DNA of 64,000 bases from Rahnella bonaserana (GTDB lineage Bacteria > Pseudomonadota > Gammaproteobacteria > Enterobacterales > Enterobacteriaceae), in NCBI RefSeq assembly GCF_019049675.1, contig NZ_JAFMOW010000050.1, positions 1-64,000 on the forward strand. Direction: 5' to 3'. The notes beneath the pieces are model-generated. The model was not told the origin of the DNA. It searched no databases and worked only from the letters and a program-made list of their open reading frames with translations. The translations under genes were made by a program, and so were the position numbers. Of the stretch, positions 1 to 10,108 are shown piece after piece. Each line of letters opens with the position of its first letter. The first letter of the stretch is position 1.

Positions 1-12
1 CCCTATTTAAAG

Positions 13-36
13 AAACCCGCCTATGGCGGGTTTTTT
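13..36. terminator. Rho-independent terminator hairpin at window edge
   Basis: A 9-bp stem (aaacccgcc / ggcgggttt) with a 3-nt loop is followed by a T run on the + strand. It probably ends a + strand gene lying before the window, since no gene in the window reads into it in that direction. Confidence 0.75.
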
Positions 37-55
37 GCTTTCTGGGTTTTACCCA

Positions 56-97
56 ATAAAAAAAGCCGGAGAATACGCTAATATTCTCCGGCTTTTA
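56..97 (-). terminator. Terminator of the exopolysaccharide operon
   Basis: A 15-bp perfect stem (61-75 with 82-96) and a 6-nt loop lie 29 bp past the stop of the last gene of the minus-strand operon. The run of A at 56-64 reads as a T tail on the minus strand, so this is the natural 3' end of the roughly 18-kb transcript. Its symmetry would also let it stop + strand transcripts. Confidence 0.85.
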
Positions 98-125
98 TGT
101 AATGATTCAAAAACAGCGAAAGGCG

Positions 126-1196
126 TTATCCGTAAAGCTTCAAACGCGCAGCCTTTTTGGCAGAAGCCAGATCAGCCTGAACCATTTCGATCACCAAATC
201 CTGTAACGAGGTTTCCGGTGCCCACCCTAACTGACGTCGTGCTTTTGATGGATTAGCCGAAACCTTGCAGACTTCAGCCGGGCGGAGATAACGCGGATCT
301 ACGGCGACAATCACATCACCGACTTTCAGCGCTGCGGCCACCGGGCTGATAATCGCGGCAATCACCCCTTTTTCCTCAACGCCTTTGCCGATAAAACGCA
401 GCTTAATCCCCAGCTCCAGCGCAGCAAAAGTCACGAACTGACGCACCGTGAACTGCACGCCAGTTGCAATGACAAAATCTTCCGGCTTGTCCTGCTGCAA
501 CATCAGCCACTGCATTTTGACGTAATCCCTGGCGTGTCCCCAGTCACGTAATGCATTCAAATTGCCAAGATAAAGGCATTTCTCCAGCCCCTGTGTGATA
601 TTGGCCAGACCGCGGGTTATCTTGCGGGTGACAAAGTTCTCACTTCGCCGTGGCGATTCGTGATTAAACAGAATGCCGTTGCAGGCAAATATCCCGAAGG
701 TCTCCCGGTAATTCACCGCCGTCCAAAAATCGCTGATTTGCGCGACCACATCCGCAAAAGGCTGATTGAATGTCACCATCTCGTTGATCGACATCCCGTT
801 AACCAGCCCGCACAACGCGGAAGATGACGCATGGTAATAACGGGTTTTGTGCTCCAGTCCTTGTGAACGAATGGCTTCCAGCATTCTCAGGGCACTGATT
901 CCGGTTCCGGATAAAGTGGAGTGAGCGGCTGTGCCGCTGATAATATCCAGATGATAAATTTCATCCGGACGAATTAACGCCAGCAATGCGGCCGGATTTG
1001 AAATTTCACCCTGGTTATAAGGGTGAATGCAAAAGTTAGGGTTATTTTTATGCAACTCTTCACTGACAGATTCAGTATTAAGTGCCGGACTGTGCAGAAT
1101 AATACCGTGAACGGTATAACCTTTTTTAAGTAAAAGTTCAGTCAGATAGGATCCGTCCTGCCCGGTGATATTGGTAATAAGAGCGACCTTAGACAT
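126..1196 (-). CDS. GDP-mannose 4,6-dehydratase-like protein, probable pseudoenzyme
   Basis: 356-aa intact ORF that aligns over its whole length with Gmd, the SDR enzyme turning GDP-mannose into GDP-4-keto-6-deoxymannose. The scaffold is well kept: TGQDGSYL at 11-18, NGILFNHESPRR at 173-184, LRDWGHARDYVKMQW and DPRYLRPAEV further on. The working residues are not. The active-site Thr/Glu of STSELYG are Ser125/Ala127, the SDR Tyr and Lys are Asp149 and Gln153, the first Gly of the nucleotide-binding loop is Asn9, and the Arg pair expected near residue 34 is missing. Last gene of the operon, after a GT4 enzyme. No fcl or gmm lies nearby. I infer a catalytically dead relative that may bind nucleotide sugar or a partner; the family assignment is firm, the role unknown. 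Confidence 0.8.
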   Translation of the reverse strand: MSKVALITNITGQDGSYLTELLLKKGYTVHGIILHSPALNTESVSEELHKNNPNFCIHPYNQGEISNPAALLALIRPDEIYHLDIISGTAAHSTLSGTGISALRMLEAIRSQGLEHKTRYYHASSSALCGLVNGMSINEMVTFNQPFADVVAQISDFWTAVNYRETFGIFACNGILFNHESPRRSENFVTRKITRGLANITQGLEKCLYLGNLNALRDWGHARDYVKMQWLMLQQDKPEDFVIATGVQFTVRQFVTFAALELGIKLRFIGKGVEEKGVIAAIISPVAAALKVGDVIVAVDPRYLRPAEVCKVSANPSKARRQLGWAPETSLQDLVIEMVQADLASAKKAARLKLYG

Positions 1197-1323
1197 AGTA
1201 AACCCTTTGATTACAATTTAAAAAACGCATCGGGACAGATGCACGATTATAATTGCAAGGTTATGTTGAGTAAGATGAATCGCAGAATAAAAATTTAAAG
1301 ACTACATGAATAATGACAAAATC

Positions 1324-2478
1324 TTAATAAACGATGCGCTTACGTTCATTAAACTCATTCCATTTTGTTTTGATATATTTATCCAGTTCATTATGAAATC
1401 TTTCTCCGGAGAACTTTAACGCATTTTCGCGACAGTCCAGCGGGAGAATAGACTCCTGAATCTTATCAAAGTGACGCACAGCTTTAATCAGTGATTCCGC
1501 TGTTTGTTCAGCGAAAAATACCCCGGTGGCGTTCTTTTCACCATAAGGTCTGATGGTCTCCAGAACGCCACCTTTACCAAAAGCAATAACCGGCGTTCCG
1601 CTGGCCTGCGCTTCGACAGGTGTAATCCCAAAATCTTCTTCCGCAGCAAAAACAAAGGCCTTTGCGCGTCGCATATAGTCTTGCATCACCTCGTCAGGCT
1701 GATAGCCCAGTATTTCAATGTTACGGCCCGCTTTGGCTTTGATCTTCGCCATTTCAGAGCCGTCACCGATGACCACCAGCTTCTTATCCGGCATCTGGCT
1801 AAATGCCTCCACAATCAGATCGATACGTTTATAAGGCACCATGCGTGAAGCGGTGAAATAGAAATCCTCTTTGTTCTCCTGCAGCGTAAAGCGCTCAACA
1901 TCAACGGGCGGATAAATAACATCCGCATCGCGGCCATACACCTTCTTGATCCGGCGGGCGATAAACTGAGAATTGGCAATAAAGTGATCGACGCCATGAG
2001 CAGTGCGGTAATCCCAGATCCTGATTTTATGCAGAAACCAGCGGGCCAGTTTCCCCTTGAGACCTTTATTCAGCCCTGATTCGCGTAAATACTGATGCTG
2101 AAAATCCCACGCATAACGGATCGGAGAATGCACATAGCTGATGTGCAACTGATCAGGGCCGGTCAGCACCCCCTTGGCGACCGCATGACTGCTGGAAAGC
2201 ACTATGTCATGTCCGGTCACATCAAGTTGTTCGATTGCCAGTGGCATTAAAGGCAGATACTGCTGATATTTCTTTTTAGCAAAAGGTAAGCGCTGAATAA
2301 AAGAGGTCGTCGCTTCTTTTCCGTAAAATTTCTTGCGGGATTCGTCAGAAAGGAAGTCGACCACTGAATAAATATCGGCGTGTGGATATAATTTAATAAA
2401 TTCCGCAATAACTTTTTCGGACCCTGCAAATGTCACCAGCCAGTCAGCAACAATCCCAACACTCACATCATGTGACAT
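1324..2478 (-). CDS. GT4 glycosyltransferase of the EPS operon
   Basis: 384 aa. GT-B fold retaining glycosyltransferase, group 1 (GT4). The N-terminal acceptor domain starts at once (VGIVADWLVTFAGSEKVI) and the C-terminal donor domain has the family E-x7-E element (EEDFGITPVEAQASGTPVI). It resembles mannosyltransferases of O-antigen and capsule clusters, and sits next to manB and manC, so GDP-mannose is a reasonable donor, but the sugar is inferred only from context. The start is an ATG with AAGG about 10 nt upstream. Presumed cytosolic, working on undecaprenyl-linked repeat units at the inner membrane. Confidence 0.85.
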   Translation of the reverse strand: MSHDVSVGIVADWLVTFAGSEKVIAEFIKLYPHADIYSVVDFLSDESRKKFYGKEATTSFIQRLPFAKKKYQQYLPLMPLAIEQLDVTGHDIVLSSSHAVAKGVLTGPDQLHISYVHSPIRYAWDFQHQYLRESGLNKGLKGKLARWFLHKIRIWDYRTAHGVDHFIANSQFIARRIKKVYGRDADVIYPPVDVERFTLQENKEDFYFTASRMVPYKRIDLIVEAFSQMPDKKLVVIGDGSEMAKIKAKAGRNIEILGYQPDEVMQDYMRRAKAFVFAAEEDFGITPVEAQASGTPVIAFGKGGVLETIRPYGEKNATGVFFAEQTAESLIKAVRHFDKIQESILPLDCRENALKFSGERFHNELDKYIKTKWNEFNERKRIVY

Positions 2479-2563
2479 AATTTAAACCTTATAAAATGAA
2501 AAGTGAGCAATACAAACTCACAGCGAGTCATTATCACTCACTTAAATAAAATAGTTTTAATGG

Positions 2564-3943
2564 TTACATACTACGAAGGATGGAAAGAATTCTTCTTGTT
2601 TGTTCCTGCATTAATTTTGTATTGGCGCGTGATTCTACATTCAACCGAACCACCGGCTCAGTATTTGAGCTGCGCAGATTAAAACGCCATTCATCAAACT
2701 CCAGACTTATTCCGTCTGTATGGTCGATGTTCACCGCCTCACCTTCGTACATGGCTAATACACGGGCTATAGATTCTTTAGGTTGTTGCAGGTAACTGTT
2801 AATTTCGCCGGAAGCGGGATACGCGGTGATCCGGTCATTAATCAATTGTCTCAGGGATTTCCCTTTAACATGCAGCAATTCCGCCACCAGCAGCCAAGGG
2901 ATCATACCGCTGTCGCAGTAATAAAAATCGCGGAAGTAATGATGGGCGCTCATCTCGCCGCCATAAACCGCATCTTCCTGGCGCATACGTTCTTTGATAA
3001 AAGCATGACCTGTTTTCGACATCACCGGCACACCGCCCGCACCGGTGACTATATCAATGGTATTCCAGCTCAGGCGCGGGTCATGGATAATGCGCGAACT
3101 GGGATATTTCTCCAGAAAAGCATCCGCCAGCAGACCGACGATGTAATACCCTTCGATAAAGTTACCGGCGTCATCAAACAGAAAACACCGGTCAAAATCA
3201 CCGTCAAACGCAATCCCCATATCTGCCTGATGTTTAATGATGGCATCCGTGGTGTCCTGACGACACTCAGGCAATAACGGATTAGGAATGCCATTCGGGA
3301 ATGTGCCATCAGCTTCATGATGAACTTTGATAAATTCAACCGGTGCCCCGGCGGCAATGAAGCGTTGTTCAATAGCATCAACAACGTGACCGGCAGCTCC
3401 GTTCCCCGAGTTAAACACCAGTTTCAGCGGACGGGTGAAATTCTTTAGATCGACATAGCTAAGCAGCTTATCCACATACTCTTCCAGCACAGAGGCTTTC
3501 TCGTAAGTGCCGCGCTTAGCCTGATCCACCGGTGCAAAATGATTGGCTTCGGCCAGCGCCTGAATATCACGTAAACCGGTATCACCGCTGACTGGCCGGG
3601 AGTCTTCACGAACCAGTTTCATGCCGTTGTAATTCATTGGATTATGGCTTGCTGTTACTTCAATGCCGCCATCAAGGCCCAGATAAGACGTCGCAAAATA
3701 GATTTCTTCCGTTCCTGTCACGCCAATATCAACAACATCCGATCCTGCATCCTGTAAACCCTTTGCCAGAGCAAGTTTTAATGCCTCGCTGGTTAAACGG
3801 ACATCTCCGCCCAATACCACTTTATTCGGTTTTAAATATTCGCCGTAAGCACGACCGATGCGATAAGCAATATCTTCGTTTAATTCAACACCTAATTCCC
3901 CGCGAATATCGTACGCCTTAAAGCAAGTCAATTTATCTGACAT
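2564..3943 (-). CDS. manB: Phosphomannomutase (ManB/CpsG)
   Basis: 459 aa, the usual length. Alpha-D-phosphohexomutase that converts mannose-6-phosphate to mannose-1-phosphate for GDP-mannose. All family landmarks are visible: FKAYDIRG at the N terminus, the phosphoserine loop [13 protein letters not shown], the metal-binding loop DGDFDRC, the sugar-binding [12 protein letters not shown] and the C-terminal phosphate-binding RSSNTEP. It lies 14 bp downstream of manC in the same orientation, the standard cpsB-cpsG order of colanic-acid-type clusters. Cytosolic. Nothing unusual seen. Confidence 0.95.
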   Translation of the reverse strand: MSDKLTCFKAYDIRGELGVELNEDIAYRIGRAYGEYLKPNKVVLGGDVRLTSEALKLALAKGLQDAGSDVVDIGVTGTEEIYFATSYLGLDGGIEVTASHNPMNYNGMKLVREDSRPVSGDTGLRDIQALAEANHFAPVDQAKRGTYEKASVLEEYVDKLLSYVDLKNFTRPLKLVFNSGNGAAGHVVDAIEQRFIAAGAPVEFIKVHHEADGTFPNGIPNPLLPECRQDTTDAIIKHQADMGIAFDGDFDRCFLFDDAGNFIEGYYIVGLLADAFLEKYPSSRIIHDPRLSWNTIDIVTGAGGVPVMSKTGHAFIKERMRQEDAVYGGEMSAHHYFRDFYYCDSGMIPWLLVAELLHVKGKSLRQLINDRITAYPASGEINSYLQQPKESIARVLAMYEGEAVNIDHTDGISLEFDEWRFNLRSSNTEPVVRLNVESRANTKLMQEQTRRILSILRSM

Positions 3944-3957
3944 ATTTCATCCCCAAA

Positions 3958-5379
3958 TTAACAGCGACCATAGTGATCTTTTATACGGATAATATCGTCA
4001 TCTTCCAGATAGGAGCCTGACTGGATTTCCAGAAGTTCGAGAGGAATTTTCCCGGGGTTCTCTAACCTGTGCTGAGCCCCAATGGGAATAAACGTAGATT
4101 CATTTTCAGTGAGCAGATAATCCTTATCTTCCAGAATAACTCTGGCGGTACCTGAGAGAATTACCCAGTGCTCCGCACGGTGATGATGCATTTGCAATGA
4201 GAACTGTCCACCGGGTTTAACCGTTATCCGGTTCACATGATAACGCGGTGCCGTCACGATATTATCGTTGCGTCCCCAGGGGCGATACGACTCACGATGC
4301 AGACGATATTCCCGGCGTTGATGAGTCTTTAAAAAGTCGACAACTTTCTTAACGTCCTGCACCTGGTTTTTATCAATGACTAAAACGGCATCTTTGGTAT
4401 TAACAATGACCAGATTATCGACACCGATGGCGGCCACTAATTTCTCATCCGTATTGATATAGCAATTCGTCGCGTTATGCGTAAATACATCACCACTCAG
4501 GGCATTACCCTCGATGCTTTTATTATTCACCTCCCAAAGAGCAGACCAGGAACCCACATCATTCCAGCCCGCATCTAACGGAACGACAATGGCATCAGTG
4601 GTTTTTTCCATCACGGCATAATCAACAGACTCATCCGGACAGGAAATAAAGGATTCTTTATCCACACGAATAAAATCTTGCTGCTCATCAGTCTGCGAGG
4701 TTTCAATAGCTTTAAGACAGGCTTCAAGAATGTCCGGCCTGAATTTCGCCATCTCTTCCAGAAAACGCTTTGCACGGAATAAGAACATACCGCTGTTCCA
4801 GTAATACTCTCCGCTTTCCAGATACTGCAAAGCGGTAGAAAGATCAGGTTTCTCAACAAATCGTTGCACCTGAAAAACCGGGTCGGCATCGCTGCTGAAT
4901 TCTGTTCCCCGCTGTATATAACCGTAGCCGGTTTCAGGGCCGGTCGGCACGATACCGAAGGTCACCAGCTTCCCTTGCTCAGCAAAGGGAATGGCGTTTT
5001 GTACTGCCTGATGGAAAGCTGCAGGCGACTCAATAACATGGTCGGCTGCAAGTACCAGCAATAACGGATCGTGGCCGTTATTGATAGCACTGAGGGCAGC
5101 AAGCGTAATCGCAGGGGCGGTGTTTCGCCCGACAGGTTCAAGAATAATGTTGTCAGAGAGCTGATTTATTTGTCGTAATTGTTCGGCGACCAGAAAGCGA
5201 TGCTCTTCATTACAAATAACCAGCGGCACAGAAACATCCAGCCCTTTTAAACGGGCGACGGTTTCCTGCAACATTGAATTATCGCCATGCAGACGAAGAA
5301 ATTGTTTTGGATAAAGCTCACGAGACATTGGCCACAGGCGGCTACCGGTACCGCCAGCCATGATTACTGGTAGGATCAT
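3958..5379 (-). CDS. manC: Mannose-1-phosphate guanylyltransferase / mannose-6-phosphate isomerase (ManC/CpsB)
   Basis: 473 aa from the chosen start. Two-domain type II enzyme making GDP-mannose. The nucleotidyltransferase half carries [19 protein letters not shown] and the F-V-E-K-P motif (RFVEKPD); the C-terminal cupin isomerase half carries [10 protein letters not shown]. An upstream in-frame GTG at 5391 would add four residues, but the ATG at 5379 has a GAGGG site at proper spacing, so I use it. Gene order manC-manB agrees with a GDP-mannose supply function for the operon. Confidence 0.95.
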   Translation of the reverse strand: MILPVIMAGGTGSRLWPMSRELYPKQFLRLHGDNSMLQETVARLKGLDVSVPLVICNEEHRFLVAEQLRQINQLSDNIILEPVGRNTAPAITLAALSAINNGHDPLLLVLAADHVIESPAAFHQAVQNAIPFAEQGKLVTFGIVPTGPETGYGYIQRGTEFSSDADPVFQVQRFVEKPDLSTALQYLESGEYYWNSGMFLFRAKRFLEEMAKFRPDILEACLKAIETSQTDEQQDFIRVDKESFISCPDESVDYAVMEKTTDAIVVPLDAGWNDVGSWSALWEVNNKSIEGNALSGDVFTHNATNCYINTDEKLVAAIGVDNLVIVNTKDAVLVIDKNQVQDVKKVVDFLKTHQRREYRLHRESYRPWGRNDNIVTAPRYHVNRITVKPGGQFSLQMHHHRAEHWVILSGTARVILEDKDYLLTENESTFIPIGAQHRLENPGKIPLELLEIQSGSYLEDDDIIRIKDHYGRC

Positions 5380-5454
5380 CTTTACCCTCACCTAAATGGA
5401 AAGCATTAATTTAATTAATAGTGGAATAACTTCATTTTTTGTTCTGATAATCTC

Positions 5455-6435
5455 TCATAAAAGGAAATGTAACCGATTCTTTAATAAAAATAATAATGTT
5501 GATAATAATAAAGTTATGACAACCGTAAGCACATAAACCTCATTACAGGAGAGAGTCTCAGAGAGAGTCAGAAAAAAAATAACATAAGGATGAATAAAAT
5601 ACATGGCACCGCAAATTAGCGCTAAATTTTTGGTGTTGAAACTTTTAAAATAAACACCTGTATCTTTCATCAGAAAGATGAATATTGCAGGGCAAAGAAG
5701 TAGCAACGACAAGATAAAATCAATATGATATGAATCACCTTTAAAAACAAAAAAATAGACAAAGGTTAATTCAGCCATTAATACCCCGCACCCTAAAACC
5801 AACATTAGCATTAATTTATCAACACGAACTTTCTGGATAAATTTATTTCTGGCAAGGCATGATCCTATGTACATCATAGGAAAACCGAAGAATAACCCGT
5901 TTCTGAAAATCCAATACTGGGAAAACACCTTATAGTATAGGCTATCAGGCTTAAGAAAAACTCTGGTATATTGCAGTATGGTGCCCGTAAAAAAAAGACC
6001 GATGCATATAAAAATAATATAACTTCGGTTTCTTAAAAAATACAATCCAACACCCCCCATTGCCATAGCTGCAATGTACCAAAGATGATGATAACCAAAT
6101 ATCAACTCTGAAAAAAATACAGCAAGATGGTTGGCATTAATATCTCGTACAGGAAGGTACAACGGGAGATAAATAACCTGCCAGGATACAAACAATAAAA
6201 CAACTCTCTTAAACCATTTCTTAAATTTAAAAAAATCAGTAACTTGTTTTTGAAAGTAGAAACCATTTATTATAAAGAAAACAGGAACAGCAACTCTGAA
6301 AAAACCATCTACAGTATAAAAACTCAACAGAGAATTTGCAGAGAAAATACCGGCATGAATTGCAATTACCATTAAAATCAACACCAGCCTGAAAACATCT
6401 GTCAGTTGATTTCTTTTATTACTATTTTCGGCCAT
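5455..6435 (-). CDS. Membrane O-acyltransferase (acyltransferase family 3)
   Basis: 326 aa, about ten predicted membrane helices. Acyltransferase_3/OafA family; such proteins O-acetylate surface polysaccharides from the inner membrane. The family Arg...His pair is present in helix 1 (FRLVLILMVIAIH, Arg and His eleven residues apart), and helix 2 ends with PVFFIINGF. It is markedly more AT-rich than the manB/manC genes, in line with the variable centre of such clusters, and includes a run of eight A (5572-5579). Likely decorates the EPS repeat unit; which sugar is not readable. Confidence 0.85.
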   Translation of the reverse strand: MAENSNKRNQLTDVFRLVLILMVIAIHAGIFSANSLLSFYTVDGFFRVAVPVFFIINGFYFQKQVTDFFKFKKWFKRVVLLFVSWQVIYLPLYLPVRDINANHLAVFFSELIFGYHHLWYIAAMAMGGVGLYFLRNRSYIIFICIGLFFTGTILQYTRVFLKPDSLYYKVFSQYWIFRNGLFFGFPMMYIGSCLARNKFIQKVRVDKLMLMLVLGCGVLMAELTFVYFFVFKGDSYHIDFILSLLLLCPAIFIFLMKDTGVYFKSFNTKNLALICGAMYFIHPYVIFFLTLSETLSCNEVYVLTVVITLLLSTLLFLLKNRLHFLL

Positions 6436-6483
6436 AATTAATCACCAAAATCATTGCTATCGTAAAAATAATTATTGAAAAAA

Positions 6484-7785
6484 CTATCGTAACTGCGACG
6501 TTATGAATTTATGGACAGAAAGAAAATGCTGCGAAAGATTCTTTGATGCTGCAACGTCTTCTGGTGAGGAATAAATAGAGTTATTTGTCGCATTAGCATT
6601 TTTCAATAAAATATTAAACATGCTGTTAACACCAGAGACGGACCTGATGACATTAAACTTAGAGTAAACAGCTAACACAACCTCACAATTAATACCTTTA
6701 ATATTACTGAAGTAATTAGGTTTCTCAGGGTTAAGTGTTTTAGCATCGCTATAAAAGACCGAGACTGCTGTTCTGGCATTACCGATAAGTATGTTTTCCA
6801 CACTGCAACCAGAAGAGTTGTTGATAAGAACCCCTTCAGAGGTAACTGTTTTTCCTAAGTCCGGTATTTGAATGTTTTTAATAATACAGTCTTCACATAA
6901 GTTAGTTGCTACTCCGCTCCCGTTTAAACTACCGGGTGTCATGGGACTATGCTGTTGTGCACTTTCAATGACGCAGTTGGTCGAATTCGCAATAAATCCA
7001 ATGGAATAGTAAGTTCTTTTAAGGTCAGGGCTGATAACATGCAGATTTCGGGCAGAGCAATTATGATTCGACGGTGTTTCCGGCGGTACATCAGATCCCA
7101 TGCCGATCAACTGAGTCCAGCCACGCCCCCAAATATTATAAGCATGGCAGTTTCTTGCGTTAACAAAATTAATTCCATATCCACCCCAGTCATTTATATT
7201 TTGCTGGGTAAATTGAGACTCAATATATAAATCATGAATGACAGAATTTTCAGCCTGTAAGAATTTTGGGTTATCCCGAAGATATTGCCGTTGTTCAGGA
7301 TTTTTAAAATTAGGATTGATGGTGGTCATATTCTGTTTATGCAAATAACGTTGCTTAGCGTATTCTCTGTTTGCCTCCTTACTTGAACCAATAACAAAAC
7401 CACCTCGACCTTTTACAAACAAAGGATCCTCAAAGAGGATTTTAGTACTTTCTCCCTGACCAAAGACTTCTGTGTTATCTGACAAATAGACAGGAAACAG
7501 CAGGCGGTAATATTTATCAGGATCGGGTAAATGGATCCTGGCACCTCCGAGCTTAGCCGCAACATCACATGCCCGCTGAAAGGCAAAAGAATCATCATTT
7601 ACACCATCGCCTTTGGCACCAAAATCTAACATATTCAGATCAGGAATCCTGGCAGGCACTGAATTGATACCATAAGCACTATTGAGAAAGAGATACGAGC
7701 TTGCAAATCCAACAGAAGAATACTTTAAAAAAGAACGCCTCTGCTCATTTATACTTTCTTTTAAAAATTGATCCTGATTGCACAT
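6484..7785 (-). CDS. Tat-exported right-handed beta-helix protein (WcaM-like position)
   Basis: 433 aa. The N terminus has a twin-arginine signal (RRSFLKYSS near residue 17, then a hydrophobic stretch ending NSAYG). This is followed by a pectate-lyase-3 type start (LDFGAKGDGVNDDSFAFQRAC) and then repeating short beta-strand sections rich in Asn typical of a parallel beta-helix. In colanic acid clusters WcaM is also a Tat-type beta-helix protein, although direct similarity is weak. Probable periplasmic lyase, hydrolase or polysaccharide-binding factor acting on the polymer. Its ATG overlaps the stop of the polymerase gene by one base (TAATG), so the two are coupled. Confidence 0.8.
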   Translation of the reverse strand: MCNQDQFLKESINEQRRSFLKYSSVGFASSYLFLNSAYGINSVPARIPDLNMLDFGAKGDGVNDDSFAFQRACDVAAKLGGARIHLPDPDKYYRLLFPVYLSDNTEVFGQGESTKILFEDPLFVKGRGGFVIGSSKEANREYAKQRYLHKQNMTTINPNFKNPEQRQYLRDNPKFLQAENSVIHDLYIESQFTQQNINDWGGYGINFVNARNCHAYNIWGRGWTQLIGMGSDVPPETPSNHNCSARNLHVISPDLKRTYYSIGFIANSTNCVIESAQQHSPMTPGSLNGSGVATNLCEDCIIKNIQIPDLGKTVTSEGVLINNSSGCSVENILIGNARTAVSVFYSDAKTLNPEKPNYFSNIKGINCEVVLAVYSKFNVIRSVSGVNSMFNILLKNANATNNSIYSSPEDVAASKNLSQHFLSVHKFITSQLR

Positions 7786-8975
7786 TATTCACCTTCATCA
7801 TGAATATCTCGCTTTTTATAGATACTCATAGTAAATAAAAACAAAGGTACGCTTACCCAAAATGTTGATATATCGATGAACATACCAGAGATAGTATAAG
7901 CCATGATCAGAGGAAATTTATCCCTATTATTTTTATAAACAAATGAACAAAGTGATAGCAGAAAAGAAAGGTAAAGTAGAAGCCCAATAACTCCTGTCTC
8001 AACAGAAAGTGAGAGAAACATGTTATCAGGAATAAGACCGTACTTCTCTGTGGATAAACGATAACCTACTCCAAGCAAAGGGTTATCACCAACGAGTCCA
8101 AGCAGTAATGCCCAGGTTGTAAATCTGCCTGAACTTATATCCTGTTGATTAGCACCGGATAACCTCCCCCAGAATGAAGATAAATACTCGTTATTCATTC
8201 CAAAAATTAATAATGAAATAATAGATACAGCGATTAACATTAACGTCAGGGGTTTTATTTTACGCTCCAGACCGAGCTTAAAAACAAAATAAACCAAAGC
8301 AGCAACCAGCAGACTTCTGGACATAGAAAGATAAATATTGATAAGAAAGCAAATCAAAATCACGGTAAATAGAAACGAGTTCCTGCCTGCTCTCCTTAGT
8401 TCAATAAATGCCGTAAATCCTAGAAGAAGTATAAGATTACTGTAAGCGCTGGAATCCTTTGCAACTCCTCCGGCCCTGAACACGTAACCCATTCCTGGAT
8501 ATTTATACATCTGAGTGGCTGTCAGTGCCTGGCTCTGCAAAAAAAAACCAACTGATGTTTCGAGGGTAACAAGAATGAAAAGAATTATAAAAAAGAATGC
8601 AACCCGCTTCTGTTGCCGCTCATTGATTCCGCGGCTAAAAGCCAGTATCAGGACGCCAGGGATATACATCTCCAGCATTCTGAAATACCTCAAATAGGCC
8701 GGAATGTGGTCAGTTGAACCCGGATAATACATGTAACTGTAGGTAATCCCTGACAACACCCAAACTGACCATAACGAAATAAATAATATAATATATAAAG
8801 CGTGTTTGTTTCTTTTGTTTTTTCTCAATAAGAAAAAAAACAATGACAGCATTGAAAATGGAAAAGCAATTTCGAGGCCGGATATATCCCCACGCCCAAA
8901 AGGTATCAATGTAATTATAACCATAGCAAGACATGAGAATTGAATTGCGATACTATTCTTATTGACAGATTGCAT
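7785..8975 (-). CDS. wzy: Wzy-like polysaccharide polymerase / O-antigen ligase family protein
   Basis: 396 aa with about ten to twelve hydrophobic segments and a large periplasmic loop before the C-terminal helices. The stretch NPLLGVGYRLSTEKYGLIPDN is the Wzy_C/RfaL-type signature often read as (G)xGxxxxx...xxHN. As the only protein of this class in the operon it is the natural polymerase for the lipid-linked repeat units delivered by Wzx. AT-rich, with a run of nine T on the coding strand (complement of 8539-8547). It is followed without gap by the beta-helix gene. Assignment by topology, motif and position. Confidence 0.8.
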   Translation of the reverse strand: MQSVNKNSIAIQFSCLAMVIITLIPFGRGDISGLEIAFPFSMLSLFFFLLRKNKRNKHALYIILFISLWSVWVLSGITYSYMYYPGSTDHIPAYLRYFRMLEMYIPGVLILAFSRGINERQQKRVAFFFIILFILVTLETSVGFFLQSQALTATQMYKYPGMGYVFRAGGVAKDSSAYSNLILLLGFTAFIELRRAGRNSFLFTVILICFLINIYLSMSRSLLVAALVYFVFKLGLERKIKPLTLMLIAVSIISLLIFGMNNEYLSSFWGRLSGANQQDISSGRFTTWALLLGLVGDNPLLGVGYRLSTEKYGLIPDNMFLSLSVETGVIGLLLYLSFLLSLCSFVYKNNRDKFPLIMAYTISGMFIDISTFWVSVPLFLFTMSIYKKRDIHDEGE

Positions 8976-8984
8976 TAAATACCT

Positions 8985-10091
8985 TCATTCTAATTTCATT
9001 ATTTCCGTGTATAAACTCAATTCTGCAAGATAAGTGCGTTCCGGAGAAAATCTCTTGATGATGAAATCTTTAGCATTACTCGTTATCAGTGAATGATCAG
9101 CTTTGACCAGTTTAAGCTTTTCGGCAAGTTGTTCGACATTGCCCAGCTCATACAAATATCCGGTGATATTATTTTCGACCAGTTCAGTATTGCCGCCAGA
9201 ATTGGAAGCTAACACTGGGATCTCGTAGAGTTGAGTTTCGAAAATCACTCTCCCTAATGGCTCTCTGTCAGATGGGACACAGACCAGATTTACGTCATGT
9301 AAGCTCTCGCGGACATCAGAAACAAAGCCGGTAAATTCTACCTGTTCGTGCAGGTTATGTTCCTGGGTGAATTTTTGTAGTTGCTTACAATATTCTTTAT
9401 CTTTTTCAGTGCTTCTTGGCTCCCCAATAAACCTTAACTTAACTGAAGTGTCATTTAACAGATAAAGAGCCTGCAAGACTTCCATTTGATTCTTAACTTC
9501 AGTTATTGCGCCAATAACAGCAATAACATACTTTTCATTATCCTGAACAGACTCCCCGCTGGTTCTGTTCAGAAATTTTAAATCGAGTGGGTTATAGATA
9601 ACCCTTATTTTAAACAGTGAATCTGACACCCGTTTAAACGTACTTTTCACATATTCAGAGTTTGCCAGTATCACCGTTGAAAGTCGGTATATAACATTAT
9701 CCACGAAACCATGATTCGATAAATCAATACCGCATCGTGCGCGAAAAACTGTTTTACGACCTCTGATCCGGAATGAAGGCATTGCAAACAGCCCATCATA
9801 AAATGTATTACAATGTACGATAGAGTAGTAATTACTCCTCTCCAGGGTTCGTAACATCAGATTAACCCCCCCTATAACCCGTGAGTTAAATGGTTTGCTA
9901 TCAATATAATTAATATGTCTTTCGCTGATCCCTGATTTCAGTAATTCCGTTTTATATTTAATGTTTTTCTTGTCAATCAGGATATTAAAATCAACTTTCC
10001 CATTGATTTTCTCCAGTAGTGCAATCAGACTTCTTTGTCCACCGGCGACATCATGGCAGGTATCAACATACAGGATTTTTTCTTTTTTCAT
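8985..10091 (-). CDS. GT4 glycosyltransferase of the EPS operon
   Basis: 368 aa. Group 1 glycosyltransferase. The first domain begins with KILYVDTCHDVAGGQRSL, the glycine-rich loop typical of GT4, and the second has the E-x7-E-like element (DREPLGRVIFETQLYEIPVLASNSGG). I start at the ATG at 10091, 17 bp after the previous stop; the longer reading starts with TTG at 10145 and would overlap the neighbour by 37 nt. It ends 9 bp before wzy. Donor and acceptor sugars cannot be told from sequence. Confidence 0.85.
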   Translation of the reverse strand: MKKEKILYVDTCHDVAGGQRSLIALLEKINGKVDFNILIDKKNIKYKTELLKSGISERHINYIDSKPFNSRVIGGVNLMLRTLERSNYYSIVHCNTFYDGLFAMPSFRIRGRKTVFRARCGIDLSNHGFVDNVIYRLSTVILANSEYVKSTFKRVSDSLFKIRVIYNPLDLKFLNRTSGESVQDNEKYVIAVIGAITEVKNQMEVLQALYLLNDTSVKLRFIGEPRSTEKDKEYCKQLQKFTQEHNLHEQVEFTGFVSDVRESLHDVNLVCVPSDREPLGRVIFETQLYEIPVLASNSGGNTELVENNITGYLYELGNVEQLAEKLKLVKADHSLITSNAKDFIIKRFSPERTYLAELSLYTEIMKLE

Positions 10092-10108
10092 TTTGTTTCT
10101 GCCTGTTT

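Noticed and set aside
126-1196. Calling the dehydratase-like gene a frameshifted or truncated pseudogene
   Set aside because: The frame is full length without internal stops; only specific active-site residues are changed.
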